A DNA stretch of 64,000 nt, from NCBI GenBank assembly GCA_029237695.1, contig CM055277.1, positions 39,714,242 through 39,778,241 of the forward strand, written 5' to 3'. The number at the start of each line of letters is the position of its first letter. The first letter of the stretch is position 1. Shown piece by piece: positions 54,334 through 64,000 of this stretch. The notes under the pieces were generated by a model. It saw only the letters and a program-made list of their open reading frames with translations. It did no database searches and was not told the DNA's origin. The stretch is from Conchocele bisecta (lineage: Eukaryota > Mollusca > Bivalvia > Lucinida > Thyasiridae). The position numbers and the translations under genes were made by a program.

Positions 54334-56204
54334 GTACGTATACAGCGGCCACGGGATGGCGGCGACTACTCTCCATTCTGGTGTATGTCATATTCACAGC
54401 AGAAGGCACACACCAAGCTTCAAGACCCTACCTTATAATCTATTATTGTTAAAAAGTTTTACTTCTTACAACAATATGCCCATTTTTCTTCTTCAAAAAG
54501 TGGGTATAAAAAACGTGTAGCACTGAAAGGCAGTGTCCATGTCTGATGACAGACACCCTTACTTACATGCGTTGCTCACTATGTACCGGTACATACAGTC
54601 ACATTCACTCTACCAGCGTGACAGCAAAAGCCTACATCGCTAAGTTACATGTAATTTCTACGCCATCTCACTATCTCACTCGCCTGTGGGAGACCACCTT
54701 CAAGGGTAGCGCCTGGAAGTCTGCTACATGGACAAAATGATATCTAACAGTTTTGCAGACATTTGTTACCGCAATATCAGCTTGTTACACCGCCTTGCGT
54801 TTGTTTTGGGAGTGTTGCAGTGAGCGAGTATCGTAGCATATTGTTCTGAAACAAGCAACTGAACTTCGAAGTCAGAGTGCAAATCTCAGCGGAAATTACG
54901 TCAGATAAGTTCACGACATAATATCTTGTGACGTCGCCAGACTCCCGCAGACAGGTTTTCTCGCGACGCGGCTCGTATGTAGGTTACAGAGGCCACGGGA
55001 TGGTGACTACTCTCCGTTCTAGTGTATGTCATATTCACGGGATGGCTGATAGTAGGTAGGTATACAGGGGCCACCGGTTGGCGACTGCTCTCCATTCTGG
55101 TGTATGTCATATTCACGACATGGCTGCCAGTAGGTAGGTATACAGGGGTCACGGGTTGGCGACTACTCTCCATGCTAGTGTACGTCATATGCATTGGATG
55201 GCTGATAGTAGGTAGGTATACAGGTGTCACGGACTGGCGACTACTCTCCATACTAGGTATACAGGGGCCACGGGATGACGACTACCCTCCATTCTGGTGT
55301 ACGTCATATTCACGGGATGGCCGATAGTAGGTAGGTATACAGGGGCCACGGGATGGTGACTACTCTCCATTCTGGTGTATGTTCATATTCACGACATGGC
55401 TGCCAGTAGGTAGATTTACAGGGGTCAGGGTTGGCGGACTACACTCCATTCTGGTGTATGGGGACATATTCCATTGATGGCTGATTAGGGTAGGTAGGCA
55501 CATACAGGGGTCACGGTTGGGATACACTCCATTCTGGTGTATGTCCATATCAATTGGTGGCTGGATAGTAGGTAGGTATACAGGCCGGCACGGGTGGATG
55601 GTGACTACTCTTTCCAATTCTGGTGTATGTCTTATTCACGAATTGGCTGCCAGTAGGTAGATATATCAGGGGTCACGGCATGGGTTGGCGGACGTACACT
55701 CCATTCTGGTGTATGTCCATATTCATTGGATGGTGTAGTAGGTACGCAGTTAAGGGGCAGGTGTGTTGGGACTACAACATCCATTCTGTGTATGTTCATA
55801 TTCACGGCTTGGCTGATGTAGGTAGGTCTCAGGTGTCAGGGACTGGCGGAGACTACTCTCATACTAGGTATACAGGGGCCACGGGATGACGACTACCCTC
55901 CATTCTGGTGTATGTCATATTCATTGGATGGCTGATAGTAGGTAGGTATACAGGGGCCACGGGATGGCGACTACTCTCCATTCTGGTGTATGTCATATTC
56001 ACGACATGGCTGCCAGTAGGTAGATATACAGGGGTCACGGGTTGGCGACTACACTCCATTCTGGTGTATCTCATATTCACGGCATGGCTGATAGTAGGTA
56101 CGTATACAGGGGTCACGGACTGGCGACTACACTCCATTCTGGTGTATGTCATATTCACGGCATGGCTGATAGTAGGTACGTATACAGGGGTCACGGACTG
56201 GCGA

Positions 56205-56600
56205 CTACAGTAACTGTCCAGGGGTCACGGACTAGCGACTACACTCCATTCTGGTGTATGTCATATTCACGGCATGGCTGATAGTAGGTAGGTATACAGG
56301 GGTCACGGACTGGCGACTACAGTAACTGTCCAGGGGTCACGGACTGGCAACTACAGTAACTGTCCAGGGGTCACGGACTGGCGACTACAGTAACTGTCCA
56401 GGGGTCACGGACTGGCGACTACACTCCATTCTGGTGTATGTCATATTCACGGCATGGCTGATAGTAGGTAGGTATACAGGGGTCACGGACTGGCGACTAC
56501 AGTAACTGTCCAGGGGTCACGGACTGGCGACTACAGTAACTGTCCAGGGGTCACGGACTGGCGACTACAGTAACTGTCCAGGGGTCACGGACTAGCGACT
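56205..56600 (+). repeat. 34-bp secondary array inside the 78-bp array
   Basis: GACTACAGTAACTGTCCAGG with GGTCACGGACTGGC repeats at 34-bp intervals in two blocks of about four, separated by a full 78-bp unit. It is a truncated derivative of the 78-bp unit that amplified in turn. Confidence 0.8.
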
Positions 56601-56974
56601 ACACTCCATTCTGGTGTATGTCATATTCACGGCATGGCTGATAGTAGGTAGGTATACAGGGGTCACGGACTGACGACTACAGTAACTGTCCGTTCTGGTG
56701 TATGTCATATTCACGGGATGGCTGATAGTAGGTACGTATACAGGGGTGACGGACTGGTCACTACTCTCCATTCTGGTGTATGTCATATTCACGAGAGTGG
56801 GTGGCAGGAGAGATCACGCGATGGGTAATTTAACGATGGGGTTCATCCTTACCGGAATCCCGACTGGAGACCTGGTTTGGCCCTAACATACGTCTTTGGC
56901 ATTTTGTATGCGACAGTTGAATCCGGTTATACCCCTTATGTGAGTATTACGATATTCATATAATCCTGTTTTAG

Positions 56975-57210
56975 GGGAAGGGGCCAAGTGACTTTGGTGT
57001 GGTATGGACCTGGCACCAGGTCAGGTTATTCTAATTTCAGGGTTGAATATATTTGTTCTCGATGTAAATATTCCGTTCTGATTTTGGGATTCCACCCCCC
57101 CCCCCCCCCATGCAGTAGGTTAAAATGGGATCGAACCCGTTTGCCCGGACTTACATGACTATAGCTGTTGATATGCCGTTAAACACTAATAAACAAACAA
57201 ACAAACATAT
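56975..57210 (+). repeat. SINE-like element, 3' part
   Basis: GACCTGGCACCAGGTCAGG and TCTAATTTCAGGGTTGAATA match, inverted, 14935-14990. Then a C-run, GATCGAACCCGTTTGCCCGG, and a tail GCCGTTAAACACTAATAAAC followed by (AAAC)n. Inserted between units of the 78-bp array. Confidence 0.55.
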
Positions 57211-57390
57211 TCACGGGATGGCTGATAGTAGTTAGGTCACAGGGGTCACGGGATGTCTATTGCTCTTCATTCTGGTGTATGTCATATTCACGGGATGGCT
57301 GATAGAAGGTAGGTATACAGGGGTCACGGGATGGCTACTGCTCTCCATTCTGGTGTATGCCATATTCACGGCATGGCTGAAAGTAGGTAT

Positions 57391-57972
57391 GGCACAGAGG
57401 GACCTTTTTATCTAGTGCAAATGAAAATGTCAAGAGCTGGGGCGGTCTAGTGGTCAGTTAGTTGGGAGCATTAACTCTGCAAAACCCTGCTTACCGTCCA
57501 TAGCATATGCTACGGACGTTAACATAGTTTTGCAGTTACTGCTCAGAAGTAGTTGTCAGTGTGGCAGACTTCGGCCTAGCACTGGTCAAGCGAAAAATAT
57601 AGGTCAAGGTCACATTATGGTCAAATGGTATGTTGCTCACCGATGAACACAATTAGCCGAGTCGTTGTGTGCATGCATACTGAGTATGAAGTAAATGGCC
57701 TGAAAACTGTAGAAATTTTAGAAGACAATCAGAAGTTGGAGTAAAAGGGGCATAGTTCCATAGGGGTAGGGGGTGTGTCAAAAATGTCCAAATTATGCAC
57801 ACGAACGGACAGAAGTATGGAAAACACCATAACATAATATATTCCGTTTTTCAAAAGGCGTATACAAATTAACATGGGTCGATTTAGCAAATACAATAAA
57901 CAGTGTATGGGTGACATCACACCATGTGACAGTTAATTGACAATCACAGCGCCACTTAACTTTGTATTTCAG
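57391..57972 (+). other. intron end before exon 4
   Basis: No gene or bounded repeat recognised. Ends with the acceptor TTGTATTTCAG. Confidence 0.5.
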
Positions 57973-58159
57973 GTTCGGCCTGGACCTACGATACTTGGAT
58001 CCACGCCCCCTGGTCATGCGACACCTGCTGCAAGAAATACCTCATTTTGGCCGCATTTATCCTGACTTTTGTGCACTGGCTGATATTCCTGCTGACCACT
58101 GTAGCCATTGTCATTATTCTAACACACGTGTGCTGTTGTAGGGATGAGAATGTGGTTAT
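57973..58159 (+). CDS. TMEM272-like gene, exon 4, cut by gap
   Basis: Follows acceptor TTTGTATTTCAG and joins exon 3 in phase 1 (G + GT). It codes for SAWTYDTWIHAPWSCDTCCK, then a long helix pair region (ILAAFILTFVHWLIFLLTTV, AIVIILTHV), then CCCRDENVV up to the gap. The W-x-Y before a Cys-containing loop and a final helix are the expected ending of TMEM272-like proteins. No stop is reached, so the 3' end is missing from the window. If the right contig is misplaced as I argue, the rest of this gene lies on another contig. Confidence 0.65.
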
Positions 58160-58659
58160 NNNNNNNNNNNNNNNNNNNNNNNNNNNNNNNNNNNNNNNNN
58201 NNNNNNNNNNNNNNNNNNNNNNNNNNNNNNNNNNNNNNNNNNNNNNNNNNNNNNNNNNNNNNNNNNNNNNNNNNNNNNNNNNNNNNNNNNNNNNNNNNNN
58301 NNNNNNNNNNNNNNNNNNNNNNNNNNNNNNNNNNNNNNNNNNNNNNNNNNNNNNNNNNNNNNNNNNNNNNNNNNNNNNNNNNNNNNNNNNNNNNNNNNNN
58401 NNNNNNNNNNNNNNNNNNNNNNNNNNNNNNNNNNNNNNNNNNNNNNNNNNNNNNNNNNNNNNNNNNNNNNNNNNNNNNNNNNNNNNNNNNNNNNNNNNNN
58501 NNNNNNNNNNNNNNNNNNNNNNNNNNNNNNNNNNNNNNNNNNNNNNNNNNNNNNNNNNNNNNNNNNNNNNNNNNNNNNNNNNNNNNNNNNNNNNNNNNNN
58601 NNNNNNNNNNNNNNNNNNNNNNNNNNNNNNNNNNNNNNNNNNNNNNNNNNNNNNNNNNN
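58160..58659. other. assembly gap, 500 N
   Basis: Exactly 500 N, a placeholder. It truncates exon 4. The sequence to its right begins with the complement of the sequence found left of the first gap, which argues that this join is wrong. Confidence 0.95.
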
Positions 58660-59502
58660 CAACAGTTGATTGGCATTCTATTGTTTCTACATCTTAAAAA
58701 CCTAGGCAATAACCATGCTGTTAATATTTTACAGTAATTTGACCATTGTGTCTAGTGTTACATCCACAAAAATGAAAAACTTTGACACATTATTTTCGGT
58801 CTTCACTTCGATGCGTTTATCTTGTCATTGGTACAGCATTTAGCTACCTTGAATCGGGTTTTGTTTGCTTAAATAAATCTGCATTTTATTGTTATTAAAA
58901 TCTTGGACACCAAGACATTTGTGACGTAACAAAAAGTCCTGGACAGTGAATTCTTAGTCATATACATGTATATATATAAATATTCTTAATATTCATCTAC
59001 AATAACAATAATAAACGATCTTGTATTAAGAACATTGATGAAAATGAACGTTAAATGGATGCAATATATATATTTTTAAATTTGTGTATGGTTTGTATAT
59101 CTTTTCAAATAGCTTGAATGTTTTTCACACCTCTATGTAGACAAAGCCCAATATTATATTGTATTGACTAGAACACAGTGTATTTTAGTAGGGTAGCTCG
59201 TTATATACATGTATAGTCGATTATGTACAATATGGCAAACTGTGTAGATCCATATTAGATTGTGAATGCATATTTCCCCTACAGGTATAGCTTCAACAAG
59301 TGGTTATGCACAAAATGGGGAACCGGGTAGACCCTGATCAGACTGCACGGTGATTGCAAATTTCCCCTAGAAGGTATAGCCTCAACAAGTGATTGTTATA
59401 AGATGGCTACACGTCCTGGCGGGCAACAACGGCCAGTATACTGTCGACACCTTCACACTGTCTCCTTGTATGTCAACATTATAGAGGTTCTACAGTTTTT
59501 TA

Positions 59503-61556
59503 TTAGCTCACCTGAGCGAAGCTCATGTGAGCTATTGTTACCGCAATGTGTCCGTCGTCGTCCGTGAACATTTTCAAACGTCTTCTCCTCGGTAACCATT
59601 GGGTCTATAGTCACCAAACTTCATGGTCATGATCCTTAGGTAGGGGGATTACAAAATTGTTAAAATGATGTCATTACGTAATCCAAGATGGCCGCCATCT
59701 AAAAATAGCACAAATTCTTAAAAAATCTTCTTCTCAAGAACCGCCAACCGGATTTCGACAAAACTTGGTAGGAATGATCGATGTACATTACTCTTTCAAA
59801 GTTGTTAAAATGGTGACCCCGGGGTCAAAAATGGGCGTGGCCCGTGGGGTCAAATTGGGGTCAAATTTTATTTTTGACTGAATATGGTCATCTCATATAT
59901 CAAATTGAAGGTATCAATGAGGCGATCATTCTGGTGCATTTTTTGTCGAAATCGGATTGTTATGTCATCCAAGATGGCCGCCAAAAGGTCAAACGGTCGT
60001 TCTTTTATTAGAGATTTCAAAATTCTTCTTCACATGAACCACTTGGCCCATGGTAGCCAAACTTAAAAGTTATAGTCCATGGGTGAAGCCTTTTCAGATT
60101 TGTTAAAATGGAGGTCATCGCTAATCCAAGATGGCCGCCGTCTAAAAATAGCATAAATTCTTAAAAAATCTTCTTCTCATGAACCGCTGGCCGGATTTCG
60201 ACTAAACTTAGTAGAAATGATCGATGTACATTGCTCTTTTAAAGTTGTTAAAATGGTGACCCCGGGGTCAAAAATGGGCGTGGCCCGTGGGGTCAAATTG
60301 GGGTCAAATTTTATTTTTGACCGAATATGGTCATGTTATATATCAAATCGAAGGTATCAATGAGGCGATCACTCTGGTACATTTATTGTCGAAATCAGAT
60401 TGTTATGTCATCCAAGATGGCCGCCGAAATGTCAAAAGGTCGTTCTTTTATTAGAGATTTCAAAATTCTTCTTCACATGAACCGCTTGGCCCATGGTAGC
60501 CAAACTTAAAAGTTATGGTCCATGGGTGAAGCCTTTTCAGATTTGTTAAAATGGAGGTCATCGCTAATCCAAGATGGCCGCCGTCTAAAAATAGCATAAA
60601 TTCTTAAAAAATCTTCTCATGAACCGCTAGCCGGATTTCGACGAAACTTGGTAGGAATGATCGATGTACAATACTCTTTCAAAGTTGTTAAAATGGTGAC
60701 CCCGGGGTCAAAAATGGGCGTGGCCTGTGGGGTTAAATTTTATTTTTGACCGAACATGGTCATGTTATATATCAAATCGAAGGTATCAATGAGGCGATCA
60801 CTCTGGTACATTTTTTGTCGAAATCGGATTGTTATGTCATCCAAGATGGCCGCCAAAATGTCAAAAGGTCGTTCTTTTATTAGAGATTTCAAAATTCTTC
60901 TTCACATGAACTGCTTGGCCCATGGTAGCCAAACTTAAAAGTTATGGTCCATGGGTGAAGCCTTTTCAGATTTGTTAAAATGGAGGTCATCGCTAATCCA
61001 AGATGGCCGCTGTCTAAAAATAGCATAAATTCTTAAAAAAGATTCTTCTTCTCATGAACCGATGGCCGGATTTCGACTAAACTTGGTAGGAATGATCGAT
61101 TTACAATGCTATTTCAAAGTTGTTAAAATGGTGACCCCGGGGTCAAAAAGGGGCATGGCCCGGGGGGTCAAATTGGGGTCAAATTTTATTTTTGACTAAA
61201 TATGCTCATGCCATATATCAAATTGAAGATATCGATGAGGCGATTGCTCTGGTGCAATATTTGTCGGAATCGGATGATTATGTCATCCATGATGGCCACA
61301 AAAAGGTCCATTTATTCAAGATTTTGAACGTCTTTTTCTCAGGAACCACATGGCCGATGCTGGCCAAACGTAGGAAGTTAAGATCCTTGGGTGAAGCATT
61401 TTCAGATTTGGTAAAATGAGAGTCATCGCTTAATCCAAGATGACCGCCATCTAAAAATAGCACACTTTTTTTAAAACACATGAACTCAATGTCACATTCT
61501 CCTCTGGTGTTCATGGAGTCAGGTGAGCGAATTAGGGCCATCATGGCCCTCTTGTT
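59503..61556 (-). repeat. GCTCACCT interspersed repeat, most complete copy
   Basis: On the minus strand it starts ACAAGAGGGCCATGATGGCC (61556) and ends at the TAGCTCACATGAGC...AGGTGAGCTAA terminus near 59505. It has about four 430-bp units. The 60-codon frames that repeat in this stretch are the unit itself read in one frame. Confidence 0.75.
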
Positions 61557-63156
61557 TGTATATCAATTAAAAATCATCATTCCCATTTAGCATGTATAGC
61601 CAGTATAAAGTGGATTATCTTCCTTGGCTTCCTAGTATTAAGTTTATCGCGGTCCTCTCCCTTTATTTCATATACAAATATTTCCATTTTGCATGAAAAC
61701 ATTAAAATGGGCCCTGGTAAGAGCAAATTAATGACATACATCATGTAAGTACAGTCCAAACATCGTTATTCTGATGTTTATAGCTTTATTTATTAACACA
61801 TATAGTAATTATATGAAGATTTGGGTAGATTTGGGTAAGATTTGGGTAGATTTGGGTAAATCGTGCCACCCCCATGGCTTTATTACCGATTTAAATGCAG
61901 ATTTATAATTTTAAATGGTCATTACAAAATAGGCTTATCATCAATTAGTATTTTCGTAGTTCTAAATGTGAAATATTCTGGCATAACAATGCGGAAAAAA
62001 GTCTATACTTTTATATGAAAACTGTAAATTTATATACTGTCATTTCGGCTAATTCTGCGCATCGGCTAATGCGCAAATCGCGTCAACTTTAACATTGTGT
62101 ACGTCATAATACAATATGTGGATTTCGGAATAAACATGCTGATTAATTGCTACACTGTGGCATAATTTCCGATAGTTTGGTAAAAAGTTATTCTGAATGT
62201 AATCAAAATGTGTAAAACCTTTGACCCTGCTGATGGAAATGCCGTCTTATTTACTAAATTAACTGTTCAACTGAGAAACTAACCTGTCATGATGTCGCTG
62301 GATAGTTCTACTGCAAGTTTAATACCATGCAACTTTGCTATGCTGATCCAGTATGCTGTTCACCCTGTTGTTAATATTACCAGATGCGCAGCATTAGCAG
62401 GAAAAGATGTGACGTCATACACTTAGTGACAGTCAAAACGTTATGACATTTTACCTGCATGACGTCTTTGAACTGCGTTGAATATTCAGGAATTTTCTTT
62501 TACTCAATATGGTATGTTAATGACATTTAAATTTGTTTGGAAAGTCTTAGGTGCGCAGAATGTGCCGACACCATTGTAATCAATTTGTCACTTTTTAAAA
62601 AACATTAGTTCGGAAAAATAGAACTTTTGATAAAAAATCCTGCTTCCATGGCAACCGTTGCCATGGAAAACATTGACTGATTGATGATACTAAAAGAAAA
62701 CAGTGAAATTTTAAACAAAATCGGAGTTTACCCCTATGCAATTTTTTTTTTTTTTACAGAGAATTGGTCTTAATATTTATAGATAATCAGGAAGTGAATG
62801 TGTTTGATTTTAAGAAGCGAATTAAGGTTAGTATAATGTGTATTGGTACAGTTTACACTCAAAATCTTTGTTAATTAGCAACTGTATCGAAATCCCTCCC
62901 CAAATAGCAGTTTGGACACGCTGTATAACACATTGCATACAAATATGTATAGGTGAGGCAGAATTTACGAGTTTGGCACCTTGTATATTGATATATTAAG
63001 CACACCCGGGTGCATTTGAATTGTTTTGTACTGTACATTGTTTAGAAAGTGTTCCATATAATGTACCGGTATATCTGCAAAAAATAATTGACCATCCAAA
63101 CCTCGCAAAACGCATCCGTGCTCTAGGGGCCCGTTTCACTAAAGTTTGTACGACTA

Positions 63157-63727
63157 CTGTCTGTTTCACGAAAGCTGCCCAAATTTTACGGCCATATAGA
63201 CATTTCAAAAACAATATTATTTTCGATAATATTAAATTAAAGGAACATTTAAGAATGAGCCTTCTTTTTATTTCGTGAAATTCGGTCAAATATTGATTTT
63301 ATTACGAAAAATTAGTTTGTCTATGGGAATTTATAAAACATGGGGGAAAAAGATGTAAAGGAGTGTGGGAGGAGTCAAAAAACTATTTTTTTTGGAAATT
63401 GTCTCCGAAACCTGACTAGATAGCTTGGATATGATCTAACTAAGAAAACAAAAGTTAAATTTTAAAAATCGGTCCAGTATTTCTGAAATTCAAAAAAATT
63501 TCCGCATGTTAAATCCCCATAGACATCTTCACTCCGTGAAGATGTCTATGGGGATTTAACATGGGGAAATTTTGTTTTCGCAATAAAATCAATATTTGAC
63601 CAAATTTCACGAAATAAAAAGAAGGCTCATTCTTAAATTTTGATAACATTTAATATTATCGAAAAAATACTGTTTTCGAATTGTTTATATGGGTGTAAAA
63701 TTTGGGCAGGTTTCGTGAAACAGACTA
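63157..63727. mobile_element. 571-bp foldback MITE present in one arm only
   Basis: Left end CTGTCTGTTTCACGAAAGC, right end GGTTTCGTGAAACAGACTA, inverted along most of the length (AAAGAAGGCTCATTCTTAAA and its complement). The centre is the palindrome CCCCATAGACATCTTCAC/GTGAAGATGTCTATGGGG. The left arm has the empty site (CTACTAGTCGTAC, about 23328), and TA flanks both ends. It shares CAAATATTGATTTTATT with MITE E. Confidence 0.8.
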
Positions 63728-64000
63728 TAGTAGAGGGGGGTCGTCTGTTTTCGGCCATCTAAGGCATAAACATATACTATGTACAAACTCAGTTTCGATT
63801 AAACTGTATTACATATTTTGACGAGTCATTTGCCATATTCTGCCCATACGTTTGACAACCATTCAATGTTATCAGGCATACAATTATTGAATTTACATTT
63901 ATTGAGCATAGGCTGCATATGTAGGTAGAGTCGTGTCAGTTCAAAATCATTGCGTAATTTACTTTTACAAATGGATTATTGATTTTCTTCATTACTTAAT

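Larger units (their letters stand above)
54261..57390 (+). repeat. 78-bp minisatellite copied from an exon end and splice donor
   Basis: About 23 units of 78 bp. Each copies the last 73 nt of exon 3 (TATACAGGGGTCACGG, CTCCATTCTGGTGTATGTCA, GCATGGCTGATAGTAG) plus the donor GTA(C/G)G. The first unit (54261-54338) is the real junction. After a second unit, 54420-54970 is unrelated; the main block is 54974-56810 and two more units lie at 57205-57390. The unit is 26 codons and many stay open in frame. Units at 55380-55860 have frequent indels. Confidence 0.9.
58660..64000 (-). repeat. right arm of the large inverted duplication (allelic copy)
   Basis: Reverse complement of 23060-27340 from its first base (CAACAGTTGATTGGCATTCT) to the end of the window. 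Differences are scattered substitutions, the extra foldback at 63157-63727, and about 480 bp at 59393-59872 absent from the left arm. Contains the inverted GCTCACCT repeat (59503-61556) and one TIR of the 27029-29686 element (58941-58962). No gene recognised. Confidence 0.85.

Noticed and set aside
55360..56194. Minus-strand frames with repeated VYLPT(I/G)SH
   Set aside because: Antisense readings of the 78-bp array. The plus strand reproduces a real exon, so it is the informative one.
59884..60938. Repeated 60-codon frames containing FIRDFKILLHMN
   Set aside because: One reading frame of the 430-bp repeat unit; also found in the other copies with stops, and no independent evidence for coding.

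Overview
The window looks like nuclear DNA of a bivalve mollusc, probably a marine species with high heterozygosity. The evidence is very dense non-autonomous repeats, including mollusc-type SINEs, hairpin MITEs, and a large repeat family ending in inverted GCTCACCTG-type ends. There are also few, short, intron-rich host exons and an animal-type Polinton/Maverick. I cannot name the species. Two runs of exactly 500 N (27341-27840 and 58160-58659) divide the window into three contigs.

Layout. 1-23060: repeats only, apart from one weak candidate exon near 21.8 kb. It holds a 28-bp minisatellite, several MITE families, two copies (4.2-7.7 kb and 15.7-17.3 kb) of a composite element built from tandem arrays, two SINE types, and a repeat with roughly 430-bp internal units. 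23060-27340: repeat-rich DNA that recurs in inverted orientation at 58660-64000; I read the second copy as the alternative haplotype scaffolded on the wrong side. 27029-29686: a TIR-bounded element spanning the first gap, carrying a TTAA-flanked MITE. 31175-45589: a decayed Polinton/Maverick of about 14.4 kb. 46-51 kb: MITEs and otherwise featureless DNA. 51.0-58.16 kb: at least four phase-compatible exons of a host gene for a four-pass membrane protein resembling TMEM272, cut off by the second gap.

The Polinton carries protein-primed family B DNA polymerase, retroviral-type integrase, an FtsK/HerA-like packaging ATPase, a probable double-jelly-roll capsid protein, a probable minor capsid protein, a beta-rich possible surface protein and several membrane or unknown proteins. 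The polymerase, integrase, ATPase, capsid and coiled-coil genes are broken by frameshifts, stops and deletions. The four genes at the left end (32125-35381) are fully open. I find no adenovirus-type maturation protease. The polymerase N-terminus has an OTU-like cysteine motif, a C2HC zinc finger and a nuclease-like block.

The most unusual signal is in the host gene. Two minisatellites have grown from splice junctions of adjacent exons. About 26 copies of a 46-bp unit each repeat the 3' splice site plus the first 26 nt of the second exon (52060-53271). About 23 copies of a 78-bp unit repeat the last 73 nt of the third exon plus its 5' splice site (54261-57390). Each 78-bp unit is 26 codons and encodes a transmembrane-like segment. 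The introns are therefore loaded with near-copies of the real acceptor and donor.

Single-base indels are frequent in tandem arrays and in Polinton genes. Some frame breaks may be residual assembly errors, but the larger deletions (ATPase N-terminus, integrase core) are not explained that way.
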